DNA of 64,000 bases, taken from NCBI GenBank assembly GCA_902362375.1, contig CABIVS010000002.1, forward strand, positions 20,462 to 84,461, read 5' to 3'. Each line of letters starts with the position of its first letter. The stretch's first letter is position 1. Of this stretch, positions 37,213 to 45,629 are shown piece by piece. The translations under genes and the position numbers were made by a program. The notes under the pieces are model-generated. The model saw nothing but the letters and a program-made list of their open reading frames with translations, was not told the origin of the DNA and ran no database searches. Source of the DNA: Bacteroidaceae bacterium (GTDB taxonomy: Bacteria > Bacteroidota > Bacteroidia > Bacteroidales > Bacteroidaceae).

Positions 37213-37372
37213 GTTAATATCAATGGGTAAAAGGTAGTATTATAAAAAGAATGAAAAAGAAACCGGTACAATATGATGACAATATATTAGGAAATTCTTG
37301 CAGTAGTTAAACTGTGAGAGTTTTCGTATAAGCCAAAGGCTGCGAATCTTTATGGGATTTGCAGCCTTTTTT
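37213..37372 (+). ncRNA. Candidate small RNA, or mRNA for a 19-residue peptide
   Basis: A promoter at 37176-37207 and a strong terminator at 37335-37372 bracket about 160 bases. Inside, 37251-37310 encodes a 19-residue peptide (MKKKPVQYDDNILGNSCSS) preceded by AAAAAGA. The transcript could be a trans-acting small RNA of the sort found near Bacteroides PULs, or a short peptide mRNA. It lies between two pectinase genes and is not a leader of either, since the GH28 promoter is over 500 bases downstream. Confidence 0.4.
37335..37372 (+). terminator. Orphan Rho-independent terminator (first)
   Basis: AAAGGCTGC-G-AATC (37335-37348) pairs with GATT-T-GCAGCCTTT (37356-37369), including one G-T pair, around a 7-base loop and followed by T-residues. 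No ordinary gene precedes it on this strand, which argues for a short transcript. Confidence 0.8.
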
Positions 37373-37415
37373 GTTGCAAAAAATCATGGCTGTGTTCTTA
37401 GATCCGGAATTTATA

Positions 37416-37451
37416 GTTTATAATAAACTTGGATAGCGTTTATAATAAACT
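37416..37451. repeat. Tandem 14-bp palindromic repeats, 22 bp apart
   Basis: GTTTATAATAAACT occurs exactly at 37416-37429 and 37438-37451. Each copy contains the odd palindrome GTTTAT-A-ATAAAC. The 22-bp centre-to-centre spacing is two helical turns, suggesting cooperative binding by a dimeric regulator different from the one for the shared element. Confidence 0.55.
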
Positions 37452-37692
37452 CCTCAATAATTTATTAAGAACGGTGAAGAGGATTATGAAAGATGAGTCA
37501 GTTTTTTTCTTCTTTGGTATAATACGAAATATAACTTGATTGGGGATTTCTTATGAAAAGTAAATGATATGAACATTGTTGTTGAAAAATTATATTCTTT
37601 ACGTACGATATTACAGTTTCTGTGATTACGAGATAATATTCTGCCGGGGAATTAATCTCCAAACGTCGATATAAGAAAAAAGTCTATTTGTA

Positions 37693-37730
37693 GCGTGTCT
37701 TCTTTTATAAAGAGGATGCGCTTTTTATTT
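37693..37730 (+). terminator. Orphan Rho-independent terminator (second)
   Basis: GCGTGTCTTCTTT (37693-37705) and AAAGAGGATGCGC (37709-37721) pair fully in RNA if three G-U pairs are allowed, with a 3-base loop and the tail TTTTTATTT. No promoter or gene between 37373 and 37692 is evident, so it may end an unseen short transcript or be a relic. Confidence 0.55.
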
Positions 37731-37834
37731 AAGAGACGGAGAAACTGTACTGATTTTAGGTATGTAGAAAAGTGCATCCGGATATGGAATATTGTATACG
37801 AATAAGTAGTATTTGAGGCTTTTGCATGGAACTC

Positions 37835-37898
37835 CATAAGAAAATCAATATCTCCATATCCTTAAGCTTGGGGTGAATGGGCAGATGCGGTACTTTTG
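37835..37898 (+). promoter_or_regulatory. GH28 promoter with operator-like element (long-spacing type)
   Basis: The -7 box TACTTTTG is at 37891-37898, with CTTG at 37867-37870 twenty bases upstream. The element at 37835-37861 begins CATAAGAAAATC and contains TATCTCCATAT; its CCAT is 37 bases before the -7 box. It matches the copy before 39435 at 22 of 27 positions with identical spacing. Confidence 0.65.
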
Positions 37899-37923
37899 CA
37901 GAAAAAGTAATAAGCAGTAGAAA

Positions 37924-39234
37924 ATGATAAAGTCAGCAATTTTAATAGTAGCGGCATGTTGTAGCTTACAACTATTTAGTCAGGAGAAATTTCCCGATGG
38001 CAAAATGATACCGGATTGGTTTTACCAAAATGAGAAAACTGATATCAGTATAATGGGAAAGAAATTCTTGATTACAGATTATGGAGTAGTGAATGATAGT
38101 ACACTACTACAAACTGAAAAGATTCAGGCTGTTATAGATTTGGCATCCGACAATGGTGGGGGAGTTGTTGTCATTCCGGAGGGCACTTATCTTAGTGGCG
38201 CACTTTTCTTCAAACCGGGAACACATTTACATCTGGAATCAAAGGCTATATTAAAAGGTAGTGATGATATTAGCAACTTTCCTGTAATAGAAACACGGAT
38301 GGAAGGACAGAATCTGAAATACTTTTCTGCCTTGATTAATGTTGATAAGATTGATGGTTTTACTCTTTCCGGGAAAGGAACGATTGATGGAAACGGTGAG
38401 CGATACTGGAAATCATTCTGGTTGCGGCGGCGGGTTATTCCTAAATGTACTAATATGGATGAATTGCGTCCCCGTTTGCTTCATATATCCCATAGTAATA
38501 ACGTACAGATTTCTGATGTACGGCTGGTGAACTCTCCGTTTTGGACGACTCACATTTATAAGTGTGATAGTGTAAAACTCTTGGATTTACATATCTATTC
38601 TCCTTCTTCCCCTGTAAAAGCTCCCAGTACAGATGCTATTGATATCGATGCATGTAAAAATGTACTGGTTAAGGGATGTTATATGTCTGTCAACGATGAT
38701 GCAATTGCTTTAAAAGGCGGGAAAGGACCCTGGGCGGATCAAGATCCCGATAATGGTGGCAATTGTGATATTATTATTGAAGACTGTACTTTCGGATTTT
38801 GTCACGGAGTGCTGACTTGTGGAAGTGAGTCAATCTATAATCATAATATAATTCTCCGGCGCTGCGATTTGGATCAGGCTAAACGCCTTTTATGGCTGAA
38901 AATGCGTCCGGATACTCCTCAACAATATAAGTACATCTTGGTTGAAGACGTAAAAGGGAATGTTCGCAATTGCATCTTTATTGCTCCATGGACACAGTTT
39001 TATGATCTGAAAGATCGCAAAGATATGCCGGTCTCATATTCCAGCTATATAACGATGCGTAATATTCACCTGGATTGCGATTCCTTTTTTGCTGTAGAGA
39101 AATCAAATCAGTACAAATTATCCAATTTCTGTTTCGACAATCTGGCTATCAAGGCGAAAAAGGATGTGAAGATAGATGAAAACATAATTGATTCACTCAT
39201 CATAAGAAAGGTTGAAATAACTAAGGTGAATTAA
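37924..39234 (+). CDS. Glycoside hydrolase family 28 (polygalacturonase / rhamnogalacturonan hydrolase type)
   Basis: This 436-residue protein has a signal peptide (MIKSAILIVAACCSLQLFSQ) and a right-handed beta-helix with GH28 active-site blocks: APSTDAIDIDAC (NTD-type), VNDDAIALKGG (the catalytic DD), FGFCHGVLTCGSE (His) and LLWLKMRPD (RIK-type). Length is typical. GH28 members hydrolyse GalA linkages in homogalacturonan or RG-I; context suggests an exo-acting enzyme on RG-I oligosaccharides in the periplasm. The leader between promoter and start codon is only about 15-20 bases. Monocistronic or followed by the esterase-GH105 gene, which has its own promoter. Confidence 0.92.
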   Translation: MIKSAILIVAACCSLQLFSQEKFPDGKMIPDWFYQNEKTDISIMGKKFLITDYGVVNDSTLLQTEKIQAVIDLASDNGGGVVVIPEGTYLSGALFFKPGTHLHLESKAILKGSDDISNFPVIETRMEGQNLKYFSALINVDKIDGFTLSGKGTIDGNGERYWKSFWLRRRVIPKCTNMDELRPRLLHISHSNNVQISDVRLVNSPFWTTHIYKCDSVKLLDLHIYSPSSPVKAPSTDAIDIDACKNVLVKGCYMSVNDDAIALKGGKGPWADQDPDNGGNCDIIIEDCTFGFCHGVLTCGSESIYNHNIILRRCDLDQAKRLLWLKMRPDTPQQYKYILVEDVKGNVRNCIFIAPWTQFYDLKDRKDMPVSYSSYITMRNIHLDCDSFFAVEKSNQYKLSNFCFDNLAIKAKKDVKIDENIIDSLIIRKVEITKVN

Positions 39235-39323
39235 AAAAGAATGGCAGAAAGACTGGAAAATTGTACATAGACTGTAAAATCGTACAAAAACGACGTCTGA
39301 TAGGCTGTACGCATATGAATTTA

Positions 39324-39387
39324 CATAAGAAAGTCGAATTCTCCATATTCCTTTCCTTTCATTCTGCCATGTAATACGGTATCTTTG
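39324..39387 (+). promoter_or_regulatory. Esterase-GH105 promoter with operator-like element (long-spacing type)
   Basis: The -7 box TATCTTTG is at 39380-39387. The element at 39324-39350 begins CATAAGAAAGTC and contains TTCTCCATATTC; its CCAT lies 37 bases before the -7 box, as at GH28. It probably drives the long unit beginning at 39435. Confidence 0.65.
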
Positions 39388-39434
39388 ACATGTGCTTATT
39401 TAGTAAAACATTGAATCTAAAACTATAAAATACA

Positions 39435-41966
39435 ATGAAATTCTGTAGAATTATTTTTTGTCTGTGGCTATTGATCTGTTTTTTCCCTTTGGGAATTTAT
39501 GCAGATATACAACTTCCCTCTATATTATCAGATAATATGGTACTTCAGCAAAATGCGAAAGTACGTTTCTGGGGAAAAGCACGTCCCGGAGAGAAGATTC
39601 AGGTAAAAACTTCGTGGGATCATAAGAAATATAAGGTGGTTGCTTCAGAAAGCGGTCATTGGGAATTGATGATACAAACACCGGTAGCCACTTCCGGACA
39701 GTCTGTGATATTGAAAGGCGATAATAAGATTCATATCAATAATGTATTAATAGGTGAAGTTTGGCTTTGTACCGGACAGTCAAATATGGAATTTCCAGTA
39801 GCTCGTAATCCGCAAGTGAAATGGAAAACAGGAATGCTGAATGAAGCGGAGGAAATGAAAGATGCTGATTTTCCGGAAATCCGTCTGTTTCATGTAGAGC
39901 ATCAGATGGCGCCTGATGGTGAAAAAGAGGATTGTACAGGGAAGTGGGTGGTTTGTAGTCCGGAGAATCTGAAAGACTTTTCTGCTATAGGATTTGTCTT
40001 TGGGCGTAAATTGCATAAGGAATTGAGTACACCGGTTGGTTTAATTCAGTCTACTTGGGGAGGAACACATGCCGAATCCTGGACAAGCATGAAAGTGATG
40101 GAAAACAATCCGCTGTATGCCGATGTCTTAAAACAGTATTCAAAGGAAAAGGTGAGTAGGGAAAAAGATAAGTGCAAGGTTCCGGCTACTTTGTGGAATG
40201 GTATGATTGCTCCTATAGTAGGATATACTGTAAAAGGGAATATCTGGTATCAGGGAGAGTCCAACTCTGTTCGCTATGAGAAATATCAGGAGGTATTTAC
40301 TAACTTGATAAATAGTTGGCGAAAAGAGTGGAATCAGCCGGATATGCCATTCTATTTTGTACAGATTGCACCACATTACAAACAACCGGCAGGTATTCGT
40401 GAAGCACAATTGAAAACATGGTTAGGTGGACTTGAGAACATTGGTATGGCAGTAGTGACGGATGCAGCCGATTCTACAGACATACATCCACGAAATAAAG
40501 TTGCACCGGGCGAACGGCTGGCAGCTTGGGCATTAGCAAAGCAATATGGTAAAAAGATTGTTTATTCAGGACCTCTCTACAAATCAATGAAAGTGAATGG
40601 GAGAGAAATTACATTAGATTTTGATTTTGCGGAAGGTGGTCTGCAGACACCTGGCAATGAACCGGTAAAAGGATTTTTTATTGCTGGTAGTGATGCGCGG
40701 TTTTATCCGGCTGAAGCCGTAATTGATGGAAGTTCGATAACGCTTTCTTCAACTTATGTCTCTGTACCTGTAGCTGTACGCTACGGTTATGGGACTTTCT
40801 TTAGAGTAAATCTGTTTAATAAAGCCGGACTTCCGGCAGTTCCTTTCCGTACAGATACTTTTGCTCCCGACACTTATTATCGTCTGTTTGCCGATTCGGA
40901 AATTCGCCGTTTCCCGAAAGCGTGGCAACTGGATCATGGAAAACGCCTGTATTTTGGTTATGCGCAAGGAGTAGGTTGTTGTGCGATGTTACAAGTTTGG
41001 AAGAAAACAGGAGACAAGAGGTACTTTGATTATGTAGAGGCATGGGCTGATTCTTTGGTAGATGACAAAGGAGAGATTCATTTATATAAGAAAGAAACCT
41101 ATAATTTGGATTATATAAATTCCGGGAAAGTTCTGTTTGATTTATACGATGAAACCCAAAAGGAGAAATATAAATTGGCTATCGAGAATCTGATAGACCA
41201 GTTGAAAAAGCAGCCTCGTACAACAGATGGAGGTTTTTGGCATAAAAAAATATATCCTTATCAGATGTGGTTGGATGGATTGTATATGGCTTCTCCTTTT
41301 ATGGCTAGATATGGAGCTGAATTTAATCGTCCGGAATGGATTGATGAGGCTGTTAAACAGTTCACTCTCTGCCATCAGCATACATACGATACCAAGACCG
41401 GACTTTATTATCATGCATGGAATGAGGACCGTAGCCAGCGCTGGGCTGATCCGGAAACTGGCCATTCTCCTAATTTCTGGGGACGTAGTATCGGTTGGTG
41501 GTTTATGGCTTTAGTAGATGCTTTGGAATATATTCCCCAAGATCATTCAGGCTATGCTGATATGATTAAATGGACGAAGGAATTAGCAGAAACTCTTTCA
41601 AAATACCAAGATAAAAATGGCTTGTGGTATCAAGTAATTGACCAACCTTCACGTACCGGTAATTTTCCGGAAGCTTCTGTTACGACACAATGTATGTATG
41701 CCTATATGAAAGCTGTGAATAAAGGATACATTGATAGTCAGTATCGCGCCATTGCAGAAAAGGCTTTTAAAGGTCTGTGTGATAAACTACTGATTTCCAA
41801 TCCGGACGGAACATTGACATTAACCAAATGTTGCCAAGTGGGTGGATTAGGTGGTAAGCCTTACCGTGACGGCAGTTTCGAGTATTATATAGGAGAGAAA
41901 ATGAGAGATAATGATGCTAAAGCAACAGGCCCTTTCATTATGGGATGTATTGAACTGAACAAATAA
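39435..41966 (+). CDS. Sialate-O-acetylesterase-like (SGNH) esterase fused to GH105
   Basis: This 843-residue protein has a signal peptide ending near GIYA. Residues about 25-470 form a sialate-O-acetylesterase-like module: beta-domain LPSILSDNMVLQQN, nucleophile block LCTGQSNMEFPV, WGGTHAESW, WYQGESN and the Asp-His block DSTDIHP. Residues about 480-840 are a GH105 barrel (YAQGVGCCAMLQVWKKTGDKRYFDYV, MWLDGLYMASPFMARYG, FWGRSIGWWFMALVDALEYIP). Joining deacetylation to removal of unsaturated uronic acid suggests it acts on acetylated lyase products whose ester blocks GH105. It is the third GH105 module in the window. Substrate pairing is inference. Confidence 0.9.
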   Translation: MKFCRIIFCLWLLICFFPLGIYADIQLPSILSDNMVLQQNAKVRFWGKARPGEKIQVKTSWDHKKYKVVASESGHWELMIQTPVATSGQSVILKGDNKIHINNVLIGEVWLCTGQSNMEFPVARNPQVKWKTGMLNEAEEMKDADFPEIRLFHVEHQMAPDGEKEDCTGKWVVCSPENLKDFSAIGFVFGRKLHKELSTPVGLIQSTWGGTHAESWTSMKVMENNPLYADVLKQYSKEKVSREKDKCKVPATLWNGMIAPIVGYTVKGNIWYQGESNSVRYEKYQEVFTNLINSWRKEWNQPDMPFYFVQIAPHYKQPAGIREAQLKTWLGGLENIGMAVVTDAADSTDIHPRNKVAPGERLAAWALAKQYGKKIVYSGPLYKSMKVNGREITLDFDFAEGGLQTPGNEPVKGFFIAGSDARFYPAEAVIDGSSITLSSTYVSVPVAVRYGYGTFFRVNLFNKAGLPAVPFRTDTFAPDTYYRLFADSEIRRFPKAWQLDHGKRLYFGYAQGVGCCAMLQVWKKTGDKRYFDYVEAWADSLVDDKGEIHLYKKETYNLDYINSGKVLFDLYDETQKEKYKLAIENLIDQLKKQPRTTDGGFWHKKIYPYQMWLDGLYMASPFMARYGAEFNRPEWIDEAVKQFTLCHQHTYDTKTGLYYHAWNEDRSQRWADPETGHSPNFWGRSIGWWFMALVDALEYIPQDHSGYADMIKWTKELAETLSKYQDKNGLWYQVIDQPSRTGNFPEASVTTQCMYAYMKAVNKGYIDSQYRAIAEKAFKGLCDKLLISNPDGTLTLTKCCQVGGLGGKPYRDGSFEYYIGEKMRDNDAKATGPFIMGCIELNK

Positions 41967-42035
41967 TATAGAAGTAGAAATGATAGGAAATTTTCGACTA
42001 TTGTTTCAATTAATGAACTAATAAAATGTAGTACC

Positions 42036-43148
42036 ATGAAAAAAGAACAAATTATCAAATCGATGTTATTTTTAATTATTCCTTTGCTTGTTATCTCATG
42101 TGATGGTAATGGCTTTATGGAATATGAAGAGACTGCATTGATGCAAAGAGATGCGCAGCAAGGACTTTTAAGTGACGAGGCAAGTGATAATACATGTATG
42201 GTTAATCTGAATTTATTTACAAAACCTTATTTTGATTATCAGTATAATACAGGTGATCATGTAGATGAGTGTTTTGTATATATTGATAATCAGGAAGATC
42301 ATACTAGATGCCTTTATCCACAAAGTGGAAAAAATGTAAAAGGTAGTTTTATGATACCTTTCGGAAAACATCGAATTAAATTGAATATAGAAATTGATGA
42401 TGGTAAATCATATATATATCCGATTGAACTATGTAATGCTTTGGTAACTTTAAAGAACGGTGAAGCAAGTATGGTGCTTTACGATAGAGTTATTCTTAAA
42501 AGAGCAGATTCTTCTTTCACAAATTCAGCCTTTACAGTTGAATTTGATGTAGATTTTCCTTATGCTGAAAACAATGATTATACATTAGATATTACATTAG
42601 GATTTTATGATGAAACATACGACGATGGTTCTTCAGGTCCTTATGTAAACGGAAACGTTAGTGTTTATACTTATTATCAATGGGAATCCATTTTTGAACC
42701 AGCTAAGCCAACTTATATTGACTTTGTTCTTGGAATTGTATATAATTCTACTCAAAAGGAATATTGTTATAAAGGGTATTGTGAACAAGAACTTTCTATA
42801 GATAGAAATGGAATGGTTATTAATAATGTAAGTTGGCATAAAATGGTAAGATTACCTAATGGTGATGATATTGGATATGAATTATATTTAATAACAGGTA
42901 TATGGGCTAAATTACAGTCGAATATTGATACAATGATTGGTGAAACAGAAGTATCTTGGTATTCAGCTTATTATAGAGTAAAATGGGATGACGGAGAATA
43001 TTCAGAATGGTATCCTATGGATGAATTAGACGAATCTTCAGTTAGGATAGATGCTACTATCGATTATTATCCCAACATTGAGATTGTATGTTTCAATACC
43101 AAAGAAATTCAGGATGCTTATGCATCACAATGGGGCATTGTACCTTAA
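42036..43148 (+). CDS. Unknown lipoprotein, two-part, N-terminal half shared with 45017-45595
   Basis: This 370-residue protein has lipobox VISC and no family I recognise. Residues about 45-195 (DECFVYIDNQEDH, PFGKHRIKLNIEIDDGKSY, FTVEFDVDFPYAENNDYTLDITLGFYDE) align along their length with the whole mature part of the lipoprotein at 45017. Residues about 200-370 are a second, Tyr/Trp-rich beta domain (YYQWESIFEPAKP, SWYSAYYRVKWDDGEYSEWYPMDEL). The gene is AT-rich compared with its neighbours, suggesting separate acquisition. Its place between secreted pectinases suggests a surface glycan-binding protein. Confidence 0.7.
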   Translation: MKKEQIIKSMLFLIIPLLVISCDGNGFMEYEETALMQRDAQQGLLSDEASDNTCMVNLNLFTKPYFDYQYNTGDHVDECFVYIDNQEDHTRCLYPQSGKNVKGSFMIPFGKHRIKLNIEIDDGKSYIYPIELCNALVTLKNGEASMVLYDRVILKRADSSFTNSAFTVEFDVDFPYAENNDYTLDITLGFYDETYDDGSSGPYVNGNVSVYTYYQWESIFEPAKPTYIDFVLGIVYNSTQKEYCYKGYCEQELSIDRNGMVINNVSWHKMVRLPNGDDIGYELYLITGIWAKLQSNIDTMIGETEVSWYSAYYRVKWDDGEYSEWYPMDELDESSVRIDATIDYYPNIEIVCFNTKEIQDAYASQWGIVP

Positions 43149-43235
43149 TAACTAAAAAATCTTGATTTTTACGTATAAAGATGGGATCAATATTAAAATA
43201 GATATTCAACTACTGATTGCGTAAATAGCAAAATA

Positions 43236-43251
43236 ATCAAGTATACTTGAT
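43236..43251. promoter_or_regulatory. 16-bp perfect palindrome before PL1
   Basis: ATCAAGTATACTTGAT lies about 80 bases before the PL1 start in a 182-base AT-rich gap. No TAnnTTTG box is obvious. It could be an operator, or a weak hairpin in the read-through transcript. Confidence 0.35.
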
Positions 43252-43330
43252 AACTGATATACAATTTTTTTAGGTTTGAATTTAATTTATTAATCAAATA
43301 AGTATTTCTTAATTATTTTTTATATATAAA

Positions 43331-44998
43331 ATGAGAAACACAGCAACTTTTCAAAAAAAGGCATATCCAATTGCCGTGAGATGCTTAACAAGCATTTTAT
43401 ATTTCTTTTTGTTTTCGCTTTCCTCGCTAGCGGCTTGTGTAGATAAAGAACCTGTAGATGAGGAGGATGCAGACCCTGCCATCAATCCTCACAGTTCATT
43501 TTTGGAGGATGAAGAAAGTGGTGGTTCTACAAGTTCTGGTCCTGCATTTCCTAACTTTGCCAATAACGCGCCAGCATTTCCAGGAGCAGTGGGGCACGGT
43601 AGAAATTCGGAAGGAGCCCGTGCCAGTAGTAATCGAGAGGTTTATGTTGTAACCAATTTGAATAATAGTGGTGCTGGATCGTTTAGAGATGCTGTTAGTC
43701 AGTCAAACAGAATCATAGTATTCAATGTATCTGGATTGATTGATTTGAATAAAGAGGTGCTTGTATTCAAAGATAATCAGACGATTCTCTGCCAAACAGC
43801 TCCCGCTCCCGGCATTGTGCTCTACAATGGCAGAACGTCTTCTACCAATGCTGACAACGTGATTGTACGTTATTTGCGTATGCGTGCCGGTCGGCAGGTT
43901 AGTAGCAGTGATAATATAGATGCGGGAGGGGCAGCTTACGGTCATGATCAAATTTATGACCATTGTTCTTTCACGTGGGGAACAGATGAATGTTTCTCAC
44001 TCAATAATGATAAGCAGCCGGAAAGACTCTATAACATAACATTGCAGAATTCAATTCTAGGACAAGGATGCCAGAATCATTCTTGCGGAGGTTTAATTCA
44101 AACCGGTGAAAAAGACGGAATTACTATTTTCCGAAATCTATTAATTGATAATAAGACCCGTAATTTTAAAGTAAAAGGGCTGAATCAATACGTTAATAAT
44201 ATAATCTATAACTGGGGAAATGGAACAGCTTATGATGCAGGAGGTGAATCCGCTGGAACCTCCAATACGGTGATTGAAAACAATTACTTTATTAAAGGAC
44301 CGGCATGGACATGGCAGAATTTTGCGGAAGTAGATGTAGACCCAAGTATTATTGGTGATGAAGAGCAATGTCGAAAATCCGGAGACGGATATTATGAAGT
44401 TAAATATCAAGTGAATCCCGCCAAACCACTCACCGGTGGTGGAGGTACGGGTACATTCTTTTCCTATTGTGTAGGCAACTATTATGATGAAGATAAAGAT
44501 GGTACTTTGAACGGATTTGAACTTACGCAAAGCAATTGGAATACCTATTGTAGTGCTGTGATAGATCGATTAAGTGCTCCGGATGCTTTACATCCGACCA
44601 TTTCTTCTACAACCAGTGCAACAGAAGCTTACTATTGGGTGGTGGAGAATGTAGGTCCTGTTTTGCCAGAACGGGATGCAGTCGACAAATTTTTGATTAG
44701 CGAACTAACCTCATTGGGAATTGAAGGCATGATTTTTCGTAATCAGACGATAGAACGTCAATATCCACTGGCCAATATTTGGAACGCTGAATTTGCAGTC
44801 AGTGTAACCGGTCCGATAGACACGGACAGTGACGGCATACCCGATGATTTTGAGGATAAATGGGGGCTAAATAAAAATAATGCAGGAGATGCTGTTCGGA
44901 TTGCAGAGAACGGATATACAATGATTGAGAACTATGCTCTTTCTCTTGAATTCCCGGATGAGTATGAAAAGGCTTGGAAAGAAGCATACGGTGAATAA
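43331..44998 (+). CDS. Pectate lyase, family PL1, predicted surface lipoprotein
   Basis: This 555-residue protein has a long signal with lipobox SLAAC and an acidic, Ser-rich linker (to about 75). A parallel beta-helix follows: FPGAVGHGRNSEGAR, VYVVTNLNNSGAGSFRDAV, IIVFNVSGLIDL, VIVRYLRMRAG, DHCSFTWGTDECFSLNND. This is the Bacteroides PL1 pattern. Near the C-terminus DTDSDGIPDDFEDKWGLN is a Ca-binding thrombospondin-3-like motif. It cleaves unsubstituted homogalacturonan by beta-elimination, so the locus also meets homogalacturonan stretches next to RG-I. It lies between the two related unknown lipoproteins. Confidence 0.92.
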   Translation: MRNTATFQKKAYPIAVRCLTSILYFFLFSLSSLAACVDKEPVDEEDADPAINPHSSFLEDEESGGSTSSGPAFPNFANNAPAFPGAVGHGRNSEGARASSNREVYVVTNLNNSGAGSFRDAVSQSNRIIVFNVSGLIDLNKEVLVFKDNQTILCQTAPAPGIVLYNGRTSSTNADNVIVRYLRMRAGRQVSSSDNIDAGGAAYGHDQIYDHCSFTWGTDECFSLNNDKQPERLYNITLQNSILGQGCQNHSCGGLIQTGEKDGITIFRNLLIDNKTRNFKVKGLNQYVNNIIYNWGNGTAYDAGGESAGTSNTVIENNYFIKGPAWTWQNFAEVDVDPSIIGDEEQCRKSGDGYYEVKYQVNPAKPLTGGGGTGTFFSYCVGNYYDEDKDGTLNGFELTQSNWNTYCSAVIDRLSAPDALHPTISSTTSATEAYYWVVENVGPVLPERDAVDKFLISELTSLGIEGMIFRNQTIERQYPLANIWNAEFAVSVTGPIDTDSDGIPDDFEDKWGLNKNNAGDAVRIAENGYTMIENYALSLEFPDEYEKAWKEAYGE

Positions 44999-45016
44999 CT
45001 AATAATAAATCATATT

Positions 45017-45595
45017 ATGAAAAAGTACAGATTTCTAAAAGCTATTTGTTTGTCCTGTATTGTCTTTTTTGCTATTTCGTGTACAAATGAAGACTATTTT
45101 ATAGAGGCAACCAAATCTAAGTCAGTGCAAACGAGAAGCATAGAAACAGATACAACCACTTTTGTTGCTATTCTAAATATTTATGCTAATTCTTTTAAGG
45201 ATTATATATTCAATTATTCTACTCCTGAGGCATATAGAATAGATCAATGTTTTGTATGGATAGATGATCATTATGATTATTTTAGACCATTAGGCGGGCT
45301 TTTAAAAAACGATGAATACGTTTGGAGCTATTTTGATTTAACCTATGGAACTCATCACGTAAAAGTAAAAGTGTTGATTGATGAGGGAAGATACTATGGT
45401 ATAAAAAAATGTAGAATGGTTGTTGCATCACAATGTACAGGGTTGGGTACTATTTTTTTTGACGAAACTGTAGATAGAATAGAACCCGGAGGTTCTCTTT
45501 CTAACGCTGATTTTGAAGCTGAATTTGATGTTGATTATCCTTATGTGCCAGAGCACGAGTATGCATTAGATATCGAACTTTTTTTTGAAGAATAA
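45017..45595 (+). CDS. Small unknown lipoprotein, relative of the 42036-43148 N-terminal half
   Basis: This 192-residue protein has lipobox AISC. After a short linker containing QTRSIETDTTT it reads IDQCFVWIDDHYDY, LTYGTHHVKVKVLIDEGRYYGI and FEAEFDVDYPYVPEHEYALDIELFFEE, matching the 370-residue protein in order and spacing. It ends where that one begins its second domain. The gene is AT-rich and begins 18 bases after PL1. No known family is recognised. Probably exported to the outer membrane; a binding role is a guess. Confidence 0.7.
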   Translation: MKKYRFLKAICLSCIVFFAISCTNEDYFIEATKSKSVQTRSIETDTTTFVAILNIYANSFKDYIFNYSTPEAYRIDQCFVWIDDHYDYFRPLGGLLKNDEYVWSYFDLTYGTHHVKVKVLIDEGRYYGIKKCRMVVASQCTGLGTIFFDETVDRIEPGGSLSNADFEAEFDVDYPYVPEHEYALDIELFFEE

Positions 45596-45629
45596 AGCAA
45601 TATATTAGAAATTCATAAATTATTAAACA

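Larger units (their letters stand above)
37036..37923. other. 888-bp divergent regulatory region between GH2 and GH28
   Basis: It contains the GH2 promoter (37064-37115), a candidate small-RNA unit (37176-37372), a pair of tandem palindromes (37416-37451), a second orphan terminator (37693-37730) and the GH28 promoter (37835-37898). No ordinary-length gene is supported. The 72-codon minus frame at 37053-37271 lacks a signal, motif or promoter and overlaps the GH2 operator. Confidence 0.6.

Noticed and set aside
37053..37271. 72-codon minus-strand frame between GH2 and the small-RNA unit
   Set aside because: It overlaps the GH2 operator and promoter and has no promoter of its own, signal peptide or recognisable motif.
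37416..37451. Tandem 14-mers as the start of a CRISPR array
   Set aside because: There are only two copies, 14 bases long and 8 bases apart; no spacers or cas genes. No CRISPR array was seen anywhere in the window.
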